Source of the DNA: Phycisphaeraceae bacterium
Lineage (GTDB): Bacteria; Planctomycetota; Phycisphaerae; Phycisphaerales; UBA1924
DNA length: 64,000 bases
NCBI GenBank assembly: GCA_021297895.1
Contig: JAJTHN010000025.1
Coordinates: 1 to 64,000 of the forward strand
Direction of reading: 5' to 3'
Positions 42,133-49,680 of this stretch are shown here, piece by piece. Within the stretch, counting starts at the first letter, position 1, and each line of letters begins with the position of its first letter. Position numbers and translations under genes: made by a program. The notes under the pieces were generated by a model. The model did no database searches, was not told the origin of the DNA, and worked only from the letters and a program-made list of their open reading frames with translations.

Positions 42133-42486
42133 GGCCTTGCACCTTGCTCGGCACGGCCCGCCGCGCATCGCAGGACCCGCGGTTCGGCTGCGGCTTGTCG
42201 CGGAGCGGGACGGACATCGCATCGAGTATATCTGGCCGAGCGGCCGGTCCCGCGCATGCGCGTCGCGGTTCGCACCGCCGATATGGGTGCCTGAAGGTCT
42301 GCATCTGCCCGCCGCGCCTCGATGGTTCCATGGCCCGTGCTCGCACCGTGCTCCCCGGATTGGGCAGCCTTGCGGCGATTGCTTGCACACCCGCGGCGAG
42401 TGTGCCATACTCCCCCGCCTGATCCCCAGACGCTCTATGTACGAGCCGGCGATCGGGCACCGCTCCGGCGGGCGTGGAGAAGCGAC
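42133..42486. other. divergent promoter region (HepT-like-purB / amt)
   Basis: No gene is supported. A good -35/-10 pair for amt lies at 42383-42411. No NtrC-like or sigma-54 site was convincing. Confidence 0.55.
42383..42411 (+). promoter_or_regulatory. sigma-70-type promoter of amt
   Basis: TTGCAC (42383-42388), exactly 17 bases, CATACT (42406-42411). The start point would be near 42418, leaving a leader of about 70 bases. It is the best canonical promoter in the window. Confidence 0.6.
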
Positions 42487-44277
42487 ATGAGCGTGTTCCC
42501 GGCGATCGCGGCGATGACCAAGGCCACAGCAGCACGGGCGGGCGCAAGGGCCCGACATGCCGCGGGACACCCGGGCATGCTCGCGGTGCTCGCGGTGTGC
42601 GCGGTGCTCGCATTCATCTCGGCGGTGCCGACGGCGATGGCCCAAAGCGGCGATGCAGCGCCCGCGCCGGTCGAGCAGGCCGCGGCGCAGGCCGAGGCCG
42701 CCGCGGCGACCGTGCCGAACTCGGGCGACACCGCCTGGATGCTCACGAGCACGGCGCTCGTGCTGTTCATGACGATCCCGGGCCTGGCGTTGTTCTATGG
42801 CGGTCTGGTGCGCAGCAAGAACATCCTCTCGACGCTGATGCACTCGTTCTTCTGTGCGATCATCGTCAGCGTGCTCTGGTTTGTCGCGGGGTACTCCATC
42901 GCCTTCGGCCCGACGCAGGGCGGGCTGTGGGGCGGGCTGTCGCTGATGTTCCTGCGGGACCTGTCGCAGCCGGCGGGGCTGGCGCCCACGATCCCGCACG
43001 CGCTGTTCGTGATGTACCAACTCACCTTCGCGATCATCACGCCCGCGCTCATCAGCGGCGCGTTCGCCGAGCGGTTCCGCTTCGCACCGTTCGCGGCCTT
43101 CACGGCGTTGTGGTCGCTGATCGTCTACGCGCCGCTGGCGCACTGGGTCTGGGGCGGCGGGTGGATCGCGACGACCTTCGGCGCGCTGGACTTTGCCGGC
43201 GGCACAGTCGTGCACATCTCATCGGGAGTCTCCGCGCTGGTCTGCGCGGTGTATCTGGGCAAGCGCCACGGCTACGGACACGAGCCCATGCCGCCGCACA
43301 ATCTGCCGTTCACGGTCATCGGCGCGGGCATGTTGTGGGTCGGCTGGTTCGGGTTCAACGCCGGCAGCGCGCTCTCTTCGGGCTCGCTGGCGAGCACCGC
43401 GATGCTCAACACGCACCTCGCCGCGGCGACGGCGGGCATCGGCTGGATGCTCGTGGAAATGATCCGCTCGCGGCACGCGACGGTGCTCGGCGTCGCTTCA
43501 GGCGCGGTCGCCGGGCTTGTCGGCGTGACGCCCGCGGCCGGCTTCGTCACGCCCATGGGCGCGGCGATCATCGGCCTTATCGCCGGTGCGATCTGCTACA
43601 TCGCCGTTTCGCTCAAGCCCAGGTTCAAGTACGACGATGCGCTCGATGTCGTCGGCGTGCACTTTGTCGGCGGCACCATCGGCGCGGTGCTCACGGGGGT
43701 CTTCGCCACCGCCAGCGTCAACCCGCTGATCAAGGACCTGGCCCTGGGCACCCCCGGCGGCGCGGTTGACGGGCATTGGAAACTCGTCTGGCAGCAGATC
43801 GCGGCGGTCGGCGTGACGATCGTTTTCGTCGGAGTGGCCACGCTCGGCATCCTGATCGTGGTGAACCTGATCTGGCCGATCAGGGCTTCGCTGAATGAGG
43901 AAACGCTGGGCATGGACCTTAGCCAGCACCGCGAGCGGGCGTATGTGCTTTCGGGCGGAGAGGCTGTCGCGGCCGCCGCGGCGGTCATGGCCGAGCCGCG
44001 TGCGGCCGATGCGCCGCCCGTGTCGGTCCAGCGCTTCACGATCGTGCTCGACAACGTGACCGAGCAGCAGGTCGAGCGCCGCTGGCGCGAACTCTGCCGA
44101 AGAATCAGCGTCGACGACGCGGCGGTCAGCACGCTCACGCTCCACCCGCACCCGGTCACGGTCCGCGGCACGCGCTTCCGCTTCCGTACCGACGGCGCCC
44201 ACACGCCCGAGAGCGTGCGGGCACAACTCGAGTCGCTGTTCTCCGACCTCGGCGCAAGGGCGCGAGTCGAGACCTGA
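42487..44277 (+). CDS. amt: ammonium transporter with extra C-terminal domain
   Basis: AmtB family: a trimeric ammonium channel. 596 residues; ATG with GGAG 7 bases upstream. A signal-like N-terminus and Ala-rich linker precede eleven membrane helices (about 85-490). Key parts: MTIPGLALFYGGLVRSKNIL, FAERFRF, DFAGGTVVHISSGVSALV (pore His), LWVGWFGFNAGSAL, and VVGVHFVGGTIGAVLTG (second His). The tail GMDLSQHRERAY matches the PII-binding C-terminus. Beyond it, about 85 residues (from SVQRFTIVLDN near 512 to the end) form an extra alpha/beta domain not found in normal Amt proteins. Followed by glnB. Confidence 0.95.
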   Translation: MSVFPAIAAMTKATAARAGARARHAAGHPGMLAVLAVCAVLAFISAVPTAMAQSGDAAPAPVEQAAAQAEAAAATVPNSGDTAWMLTSTALVLFMTIPGLALFYGGLVRSKNILSTLMHSFFCAIIVSVLWFVAGYSIAFGPTQGGLWGGLSLMFLRDLSQPAGLAPTIPHALFVMYQLTFAIITPALISGAFAERFRFAPFAAFTALWSLIVYAPLAHWVWGGGWIATTFGALDFAGGTVVHISSGVSALVCAVYLGKRHGYGHEPMPPHNLPFTVIGAGMLWVGWFGFNAGSALSSGSLASTAMLNTHLAAATAGIGWMLVEMIRSRHATVLGVASGAVAGLVGVTPAAGFVTPMGAAIIGLIAGAICYIAVSLKPRFKYDDALDVVGVHFVGGTIGAVLTGVFATASVNPLIKDLALGTPGGAVDGHWKLVWQQIAAVGVTIVFVGVATLGILIVVNLIWPIRASLNEETLGMDLSQHRERAYVLSGGEAVAAAAAVMAEPRAADAPPVSVQRFTIVLDNVTEQQVERRWRELCRRISVDDAAVSTLTLHPHPVTVRGTRFRFRTDGAHTPESVRAQLESLFSDLGARARVET

Positions 44278-44314
44278 GACGGGCCGGCCACGCCGCGACA
44301 GGTGTGCGACCGAA

Positions 44315-44335
44315 GCCCCGTGCCCCGTGCCCCGT
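44315..44335. repeat. 7-bp tandem repeat GCCCCGT, 3 copies
   Basis: Three exact copies in the gap between amt and glnB, just before a second 7-bp array. Confidence 0.85.
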
Positions 44336-44343
44336 GCGATGGG

Positions 44344-44364
44344 CGATGTGCGATGTGCGATGTG
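44344..44364. repeat. 7-bp tandem repeat CGATGTG, 3 copies
   Basis: Three exact copies followed by CGAC, 39 bases upstream of the glnB start. With the array at 44315 it makes a repeat-dense leader. Confidence 0.85.
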
Positions 44365-44403
44365 CGACCTTTCCCGATTCCCGTACCCCACCAGAGCCTC
44401 ACC

Positions 44404-44757
44404 ATGAAACTCATCGTCGCCATCATCCGTCCGGAGAAACTCGAGGACGTTCGGCGTGCGCTGGCCGAGACCGATGTGTACCTCATGACCGTCAGCGAGG
44501 CCAGCGGCTTCGGCAAGCAGCGCGGCGTCGTTGAGGTCTACCGCGGTCAGGAGCTCGAGGAGCGCATGATCCCCAAGCTCAAGGTCGAGATCGCGGTCAA
44601 CGACAACTTCGTCGACGCGACGATCGAGGCCATCATCCGCGGGGCCCGCAGCGCCGGCGCGGGCGATGTGGGCGACGGCAAGATCTTCGTCATGCCGCTG
44701 GACGACGTGATCCGCATCCGCACGGGCGAAACGGGACCGGCGGCCATCGGGCCGTGA
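44404..44757 (+). CDS. glnB: nitrogen regulatory PII protein
   Basis: PII signal protein (117 residues) that binds ATP/ADP and 2-oxoglutarate and controls Amt. MKLIVAIIRPEKLEDVRRAL starts it; GFGKQRG and the C-terminal VIRIRTGE are conserved. The T-loop reads EVYRGQELEER: Tyr46 is kept, but the uridylylated Tyr51 of enteric PII is Leu here. The B-loop, usually TGKIGDGKIFV, has about 3 extra residues (ARSAGAGDVGDGKIFV) and lacks the usual first Lys. Directly downstream of amt, the classic amt-glnB/K pair. Confidence 0.95.
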   Translation: MKLIVAIIRPEKLEDVRRALAETDVYLMTVSEASGFGKQRGVVEVYRGQELEERMIPKLKVEIAVNDNFVDATIEAIIRGARSAGAGDVGDGKIFVMPLDDVIRIRTGETGPAAIGP

Positions 44758-44821
44758 GGCCGGAGTCGAGTTGCCTGTATGCTCCGCAGCACGGGCCTAC
44801 GCCCGCCACGGAGACTCGCTC

Positions 44822-47479
44822 ATGTTTCATCCGACCCTGTCGCTCGCGCGGTCGTGCATCGCGATCGGAATCTTCGCAACAGGACTGACGGGCGCGGCGG
44901 CTCGTGCTGAAGAGCCCATCGTCCTCCGCGAGGCGCTGGTCATTCCCGGGGTGACCGCGGGCGGGCGAACGCCCATGCCCGTCGACCACATCGCGCACGC
45001 GCTGTCCTCGGGCGCTCTGGGTTCCGCGGCCGCGCCGTGGCGCGTGGGCGCGTTGAGCGAAGGCGACACGCTCACGCTGCCCGATGGCGCGACCCGCACG
45101 TGGACCGCCGTCGTCGCGGATGACGCCGGGGTGCTGACGCCCGATCGTCTCGGCCCCGCGGCCCGCGGCGGATATGCCCTCTTCCGTGTCAACAGTGATC
45201 GCCAGGGCGTGCGTGTGCTCGAGGCCGCGGGGCACGCACTGGTCTTTGTCAACGGCGAGCCGCGGGTCGGCGATCCGTACGGCCACGGCTATGTGCGCGT
45301 GCCCGTGCTGCTGAAGGAGGGTGAGAACACGCTGCTGTTCCGCATGGCCGGGCGCGGTGCTTTCCGGGCTCGACTGGTCGAGCCGACCGGATTGGTCGAG
45401 GTCAACGCCGCCGACATGACGAAGCCCGATGTCATCCGCCCGCCCGCGAGCGCTGCACCGATCGAGGGCCTCGCGCCCGCGGGCAACGAGCGAGAGGTTC
45501 ACCTTGGTCTGACGATGCTCAACACATCGCCCGCGTGGGTCACGCTGAGCGGGCCGGGGCTGGATGTCCCGGTGCTGCTCCCGCCCACGGGCGTGGTGAA
45601 GGTGCCGTGGTCGCGTCGGCTGTCGCTGGACATGTCCGGCGAGCGTGTGACGATCGAGGTCGCGCTGAACGCGGAGACCGACGACGGCACGACCGCACAG
45701 TTGCGTACTCCGGTGTCGCTCCCGGTTCGCGATGTCTGGGATCGCCACACGCGCACGTTCATCAGCGCGGTCGACGGCAGCGTGCAGTACTACGCCGTGG
45801 TTCCGCCGCCGCGCGAGGCGTTCGAGCGCGGCGGAATGCCCGAGGCGCTGGTGCTCTCGCTGCACGGCGCGAGCGTCGAGGCGACGAGCCAGGCGGCGTC
45901 GTATCGCCAGCGCGACTGGTGTGTGGTGATCTGTCCGACCAACCGCCGACCGTTCGGATTTGACTGGGAGGACTGGGGCCGCATCGACGCGCTGGAGGTG
46001 CTCGCTCACGCCGAGGCGCTCTGGCGAACCGACCCGGCGCAGCGTTACCTGACGGGTCACAGCATGGGCGGTCACGGAACGTGGCACCTGGGCGTCACGC
46101 ATCCGGGCCTCTTCGCGGCGATCGCGCCCAGCGCAGGCTGGGGATGGTTCGATGACTACGGCGGACGACGCCCGAGCGCCGATGAGGCCCGACGCGATCC
46201 GTTGCTGGACATCTTCCGCCGCAGTGCATCGACCAGCGACACGCCCGCTTTGGTCGAGAATCTTCGCGGCACGCCGGTCTTCATTCTGCACGGCGACGCC
46301 GACGACAACGTGCCCATCGCGCTGGTGCGACAGATGCGCGACCGGCTCGACGCCGCGGGGGTTCCAAGCGTGCTGCAGGTCCGCGCCGGCGGCGGCCATT
46401 GGTGGGACGATCCGCAGACCCCCGGTGCCGACTGCGTCGACTGGCCCGCGATGTTCGAAGTCTTCCGCAGCACGCGGCTGAGCGCGCCGACGAGCGTGCG
46501 GTTCATGCACCCGTCGATGCTCGCGCTGCCAGCGGGACTCGCACCGGCAGGAGTTCATGCCGGCGTGATGGCCGCGCAGCAGCAGCGGCCGGGTGAGCGA
46601 TCCGAACTCATCACCGCACGAGATGGTGCGATCAGCACGACGAATCTCCGCGCGCTGTCGATCGCCCGCACCGGCGCGACGACGATCGACGGCACAGGCC
46701 TGACGCTCATCGGCGGCACGCACCTCGTTGCATCCGCCGCCGGTGCGGATGTGCCCGCGTCGTGGACGGTCGCAGATGGCGAGCACCCCGGCGCTTCGGA
46801 CTCCGGTCCCGGCGTGCACAAGTGGGGGCGCGATGCGGGGCTGTTCAAGTATGCGCTGACGGACGGCTTCGCGATGCTCGCCAGCGAGCGTGGCGGTGAT
46901 GCGGACGATGCCGCGGCGATCGCGACGGCGCGGTATCTGGCCGAGCGCTGGTGGTATCAGGGCAACGGCTTTGCCAGATTCGTGCGCGAGCCGATGCCGC
47001 CGCGCGAGCGTCGCGTTCTGGTGGTCGGCGTCGCGACGGCGAAAGATGGCGAGCCCGCGGCGATCGCGTGGATGCCGGAAGCACCGCTGCGTATGTCCGC
47101 TTCGGGCGCGGCCATCGGGGAGCACACGTTCACCGGGCGGCACGCCGCGATGCTCACGCACCCCGGCCCGAACGCCCGCGCCGCGATCATCGCGACCAAT
47201 GCGGACGTGCTGCGTGCGATGGCGCTGCTGCCGATCTTTGCCAGCGGCGTCGGGTACGCCGACGTGACGATTCTCGGCGACGACTTTCTCCAGCGGGGCT
47301 TTGCGGGGACTCGAGCCGCGGGGTTCTTCGGGCCGCTGTGGGGGCTTGATGGCGCGGAGATTGTCGTGCGTCCCGCGGAGCAGCGCAACAACAGCGCGGG
47401 CGATGCGGCCGCGCCGGTCCAAGCAGCGGCACCTGCACCGGCCCCCGCACCCGAATCCGTGAAGCCGGACGCGAAGTGA
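44822..47479 (+). CDS. large secreted alpha/beta hydrolase (prolyl-oligopeptidase type)
   Basis: 885 residues from ATG 44822, with CGGAG 8 bases upstream. Signal peptide to about ARA-EE. Residues 30-330 are beta-rich domains. The hydrolase core begins with YYAVVPPPREAFE; nucleophile S414 in TGHSMGGHGTW, Asp in HGDADDNVP (about 491), His in GGGHWWDDP (about 526). The C-terminal ~330 residues are an additional domain with no recognised fold, ending in an Ala/Pro-rich stretch. Similar planctomycete proteins are annotated as prolyl oligopeptidase or acetyl-xylan-esterase-like. Substrate unknown. Starts a cluster of four secreted or membrane genes. Confidence 0.8.
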   Translation: MFHPTLSLARSCIAIGIFATGLTGAAARAEEPIVLREALVIPGVTAGGRTPMPVDHIAHALSSGALGSAAAPWRVGALSEGDTLTLPDGATRTWTAVVADDAGVLTPDRLGPAARGGYALFRVNSDRQGVRVLEAAGHALVFVNGEPRVGDPYGHGYVRVPVLLKEGENTLLFRMAGRGAFRARLVEPTGLVEVNAADMTKPDVIRPPASAAPIEGLAPAGNEREVHLGLTMLNTSPAWVTLSGPGLDVPVLLPPTGVVKVPWSRRLSLDMSGERVTIEVALNAETDDGTTAQLRTPVSLPVRDVWDRHTRTFISAVDGSVQYYAVVPPPREAFERGGMPEALVLSLHGASVEATSQAASYRQRDWCVVICPTNRRPFGFDWEDWGRIDALEVLAHAEALWRTDPAQRYLTGHSMGGHGTWHLGVTHPGLFAAIAPSAGWGWFDDYGGRRPSADEARRDPLLDIFRRSASTSDTPALVENLRGTPVFILHGDADDNVPIALVRQMRDRLDAAGVPSVLQVRAGGGHWWDDPQTPGADCVDWPAMFEVFRSTRLSAPTSVRFMHPSMLALPAGLAPAGVHAGVMAAQQQRPGERSELITARDGAISTTNLRALSIARTGATTIDGTGLTLIGGTHLVASAAGADVPASWTVADGEHPGASDSGPGVHKWGRDAGLFKYALTDGFAMLASERGGDADDAAAIATARYLAERWWYQGNGFARFVREPMPPRERRVLVVGVATAKDGEPAAIAWMPEAPLRMSASGAAIGEHTFTGRHAAMLTHPGPNARAAIIATNADVLRAMALLPIFASGVGYADVTILGDDFLQRGFAGTRAAGFFGPLWGLDGAEIVVRPAEQRNNSAGDAAAPVQAAAPAPAPAPESVKPDAK

Positions 47480-47570
47480 GCACTTACTGACCGCCGCATT
47501 CTCGTCGCGTGTGCGATCTGCTCGCCTCCGCTGCATCTACCGCGAATCGCGTGCGGATGCCGATAGCAGC

Positions 47571-48275
47571 ATGGTGAGCACTGGCACATGGCGCAGCGCG
47601 GCGGTCCCGATCATCGTCGGCATGACGGTGGTGCTCGCCTGCGCGCTCGTGCTGCGGTCCGTCGAGCGCTCGATGCTCTCGGCCGCGGCGGTGGACGCCG
47701 GCCAACCCGAGCGCGCGGACCTTGCCAGCATCGAACTGGCCGTGCGGCGGATGGAACTGATCACCATCGCGCTGGAGACCACCGCCACCGCCAAGGCCAG
47801 CGACGACTCCTGGCGCGGCAGTGTCGAGGCCACCGTCAGCGTGTCGGTGAGGTTGCTCTACGGAGTGGACCTCGCCCGGGCTCGGGTCGAGCGAGCGGGG
47901 CTCGCCAGCGCGGGGATCGATGCCGTCACGCGTGCGGTGGGCGAGCGCGTGATCATCACGTTGCCCGAGCCGCGGCGCATCGCATCGGAGATCAACCCGC
48001 GCGGATTGCCCGAGACCTCGAGCGTTGATGTTGGTTGGGCCCGAACGCGCACGCGCGCCGGCGAGTACTACCTCGGCCGTGCGCGGCAGGATCTTCCCGG
48101 TGTCGTGGGGCGGCTGACCATCAGCGATCAGGATGCCGCGCGCGTGCGGGATGAGACCGCCCAGCGTGTCCGCACGCTCGCGCTGGCGCTTGTGTCCAGG
48201 GGCGACGCGGCCCGCGCGGCGCAGATCGATGTCGACATCGTGTTCGAGCCCGCCGAGCCGGAGCGCGAGCCGTGA
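47571..48275 (+). CDS. DUF4230-like membrane-anchored protein
   Basis: 234 residues if started at ATG 47571; the frame is open from 47511. One N-terminal membrane helix (AAVPIIVGMTVVLACALVL), then a soluble domain: strands ITIALETTATAKA, SVRLLYGVDLARARVERAG and ERVIITLPEPRRIASEIN, with a hinge and C-terminal helix. This order (short motif, LxxGVDLxxI, ITLPxPxI) resembles DUF4230 proteins. Its stop overlaps the next start (GTGA). Function unknown; inference from weak similarity. Confidence 0.55.
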   Translation: MVSTGTWRSAAVPIIVGMTVVLACALVLRSVERSMLSAAAVDAGQPERADLASIELAVRRMELITIALETTATAKASDDSWRGSVEATVSVSVRLLYGVDLARARVERAGLASAGIDAVTRAVGERVIITLPEPRRIASEINPRGLPETSSVDVGWARTRTRAGEYYLGRARQDLPGVVGRLTISDQDAARVRDETAQRVRTLALALVSRGDAARAAQIDVDIVFEPAEPEREP

Positions 48276-49486
48276 GGTGGCTCTGGTCACGCCGATGGAA
48301 CCTGGCGCGATTGTGCATCGCGGCGGTGCTCGTGCTGACGCTTCTGGGCGACACCTCGCAGCGCATGGCGGTCATGCTCATGGCCTCGCTCCCGACGCAC
48401 GATCATGCGGCGGAGGCCCGCGAACTGCTCGGCCGTGCGCGATACGCCGATGCGCTGCTCACCGTCGAGGCGGGCATCGAGTTCGCCGCGGCCGAACTCG
48501 CCGGCGAGACGGCGACATCGGCTCCGGACCGCAGCGCAGCGGCGAAGACCGACCCGATGCGCCGACTCGAAGAACTCCGGGCGATCCGCCAGCAGATCGA
48601 GCGGGAGCGCAGCGGCGTGCTCCGCCGAGCATCGGACTTTGCGCGCGGCGCGATCACCGGCGGCAGCAATCCGGCCAACGCATCGCTCGAGGCTCTCGCG
48701 GGCGCGGTGATCACCGATCTGTTCATCGTCGGCGACATTCGCGACCTGATCGTCCAGGGTGGCAAGGCCATCATCGACGGCCCCGCCGCTGCGGATCCGG
48801 TGATCGTCGCGCTCTCGACCGTTGGCGTGGTCACAACGCTCGCGCCGGAAGTCGACTGGGCGCCTTCGCTGCTCAAACTCGCGCGGCGATCCGGAACCAT
48901 GTCCAGAGAACTCGGCCAGGCCATCCTCGCCGCGGGGCGGGCCGGCGATGCTCGGGCTGTGGCGCGGATCGCCGAGGAAGCCGGCGGCATGGCCCGTGCC
49001 ATCGGGCCGGGGCCCGCGATGCGGACGCTCTCGCTGGCGCAGAGCGTCGAGGACCTGTCGCTCCTGCGCAGTTTCATCGGGCGCGGCGGCGCTCGCGCCG
49101 CGGTGGCGTTGCGTCACGCCGGGGAGCCGGGCATGGACCTGCTCCGCACGGCCGCACGCGGCGGCCCCGAGCAACTCCGCGCCGTCGAGGCCGGAATGCT
49201 CACCTCCGCTCGGGCCGGGCCGCGCGGCTTGTCGCTCCTGCCCAGACTCGCGCCGACACTCGCCCGACCGCACCTGCTCGTCGGCCTCGGCAAGGCCCTC
49301 TACAAGGGCACGGGCTGGAACGCGCTGCAACGGGCCATCGAGGCCCTTCGCCCATGGCATGCGTGGTTGCTCCCTTTGGCCATGGGGTGGCTGGCGCTGG
49401 AGTGTGTCCGCCTCGTGTCGGCCCGGCGTATCGACCGGGTGGAAGCGGGAAAGTCCGTAGATGCTCTCGGTCCTTCCGTCACTTGA
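48272..49486 (+). CDS. hypothetical membrane protein, partner of DUF4230-like gene
   Basis: 404 residues, GTG start in GTGA overlap with the previous gene. A signal-anchor helix (LARLCIAAVLVLTLLGD), a soluble helical region with ARYADALLTVEAGIEFAAAE, an ITDLFIVGDIRDLIVQG segment that is semi-hydrophobic, several Ala/Leu/Arg helices, and a final membrane helix (AWLLPLAMGWLALECVRLV). No family recognised. The GDIRDL-containing hydrophobic hairpin recalls small pore or toxin-like helices but that is speculation. Confidence 0.65.
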   Translation: MRWLWSRRWNLARLCIAAVLVLTLLGDTSQRMAVMLMASLPTHDHAAEARELLGRARYADALLTVEAGIEFAAAELAGETATSAPDRSAAAKTDPMRRLEELRAIRQQIERERSGVLRRASDFARGAITGGSNPANASLEALAGAVITDLFIVGDIRDLIVQGGKAIIDGPAAADPVIVALSTVGVVTTLAPEVDWAPSLLKLARRSGTMSRELGQAILAAGRAGDARAVARIAEEAGGMARAIGPGPAMRTLSLAQSVEDLSLLRSFIGRGGARAAVALRHAGEPGMDLLRTAARGGPEQLRAVEAGMLTSARAGPRGLSLLPRLAPTLARPHLLVGLGKALYKGTGWNALQRAIEALRPWHAWLLPLAMGWLALECVRLVSARRIDRVEAGKSVDALGPSVT

Positions 49487-49680
49487 GCGGGCAGTCATAT
49501 GACCGAAACAGGGCGAAATCTTGACGGGGGATAAATCCCGAGCAAGTTTGGGATCCGCACGCGAGTGTGTGCGTCAAATGGCATTGTGGCTCGCCGAGCG
49601 TCGGGCGGGCCGGGCGCGTCATGCGCGGGGCGTCTATTCGGGCCAGTAGGTCCGTGTAGCTGCTCGCTCCCTTGAGATGA

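Noticed and set aside
42370-42395. Sigma-54 promoter for amt
   Set aside because: The TTGC elements lack the GG/GC dinucleotides at the right distance, while a sigma-70-like pair with a 17-base spacer fits better.
42133-43215. N-terminal extension of the HepT-like gene (frame open to 43215)
   Set aside because: The extension is antisense to amt, extremely Arg/His-rich, and ends exactly where a HepT-like start is expected.
49510-49550. TTGACG followed by GGGATAAATCCC as a promoter with operator
   Set aside because: The spacing between TTGACG and GATAAA is far too short for a promoter, and the palindrome has no room for a loop or known regulator.
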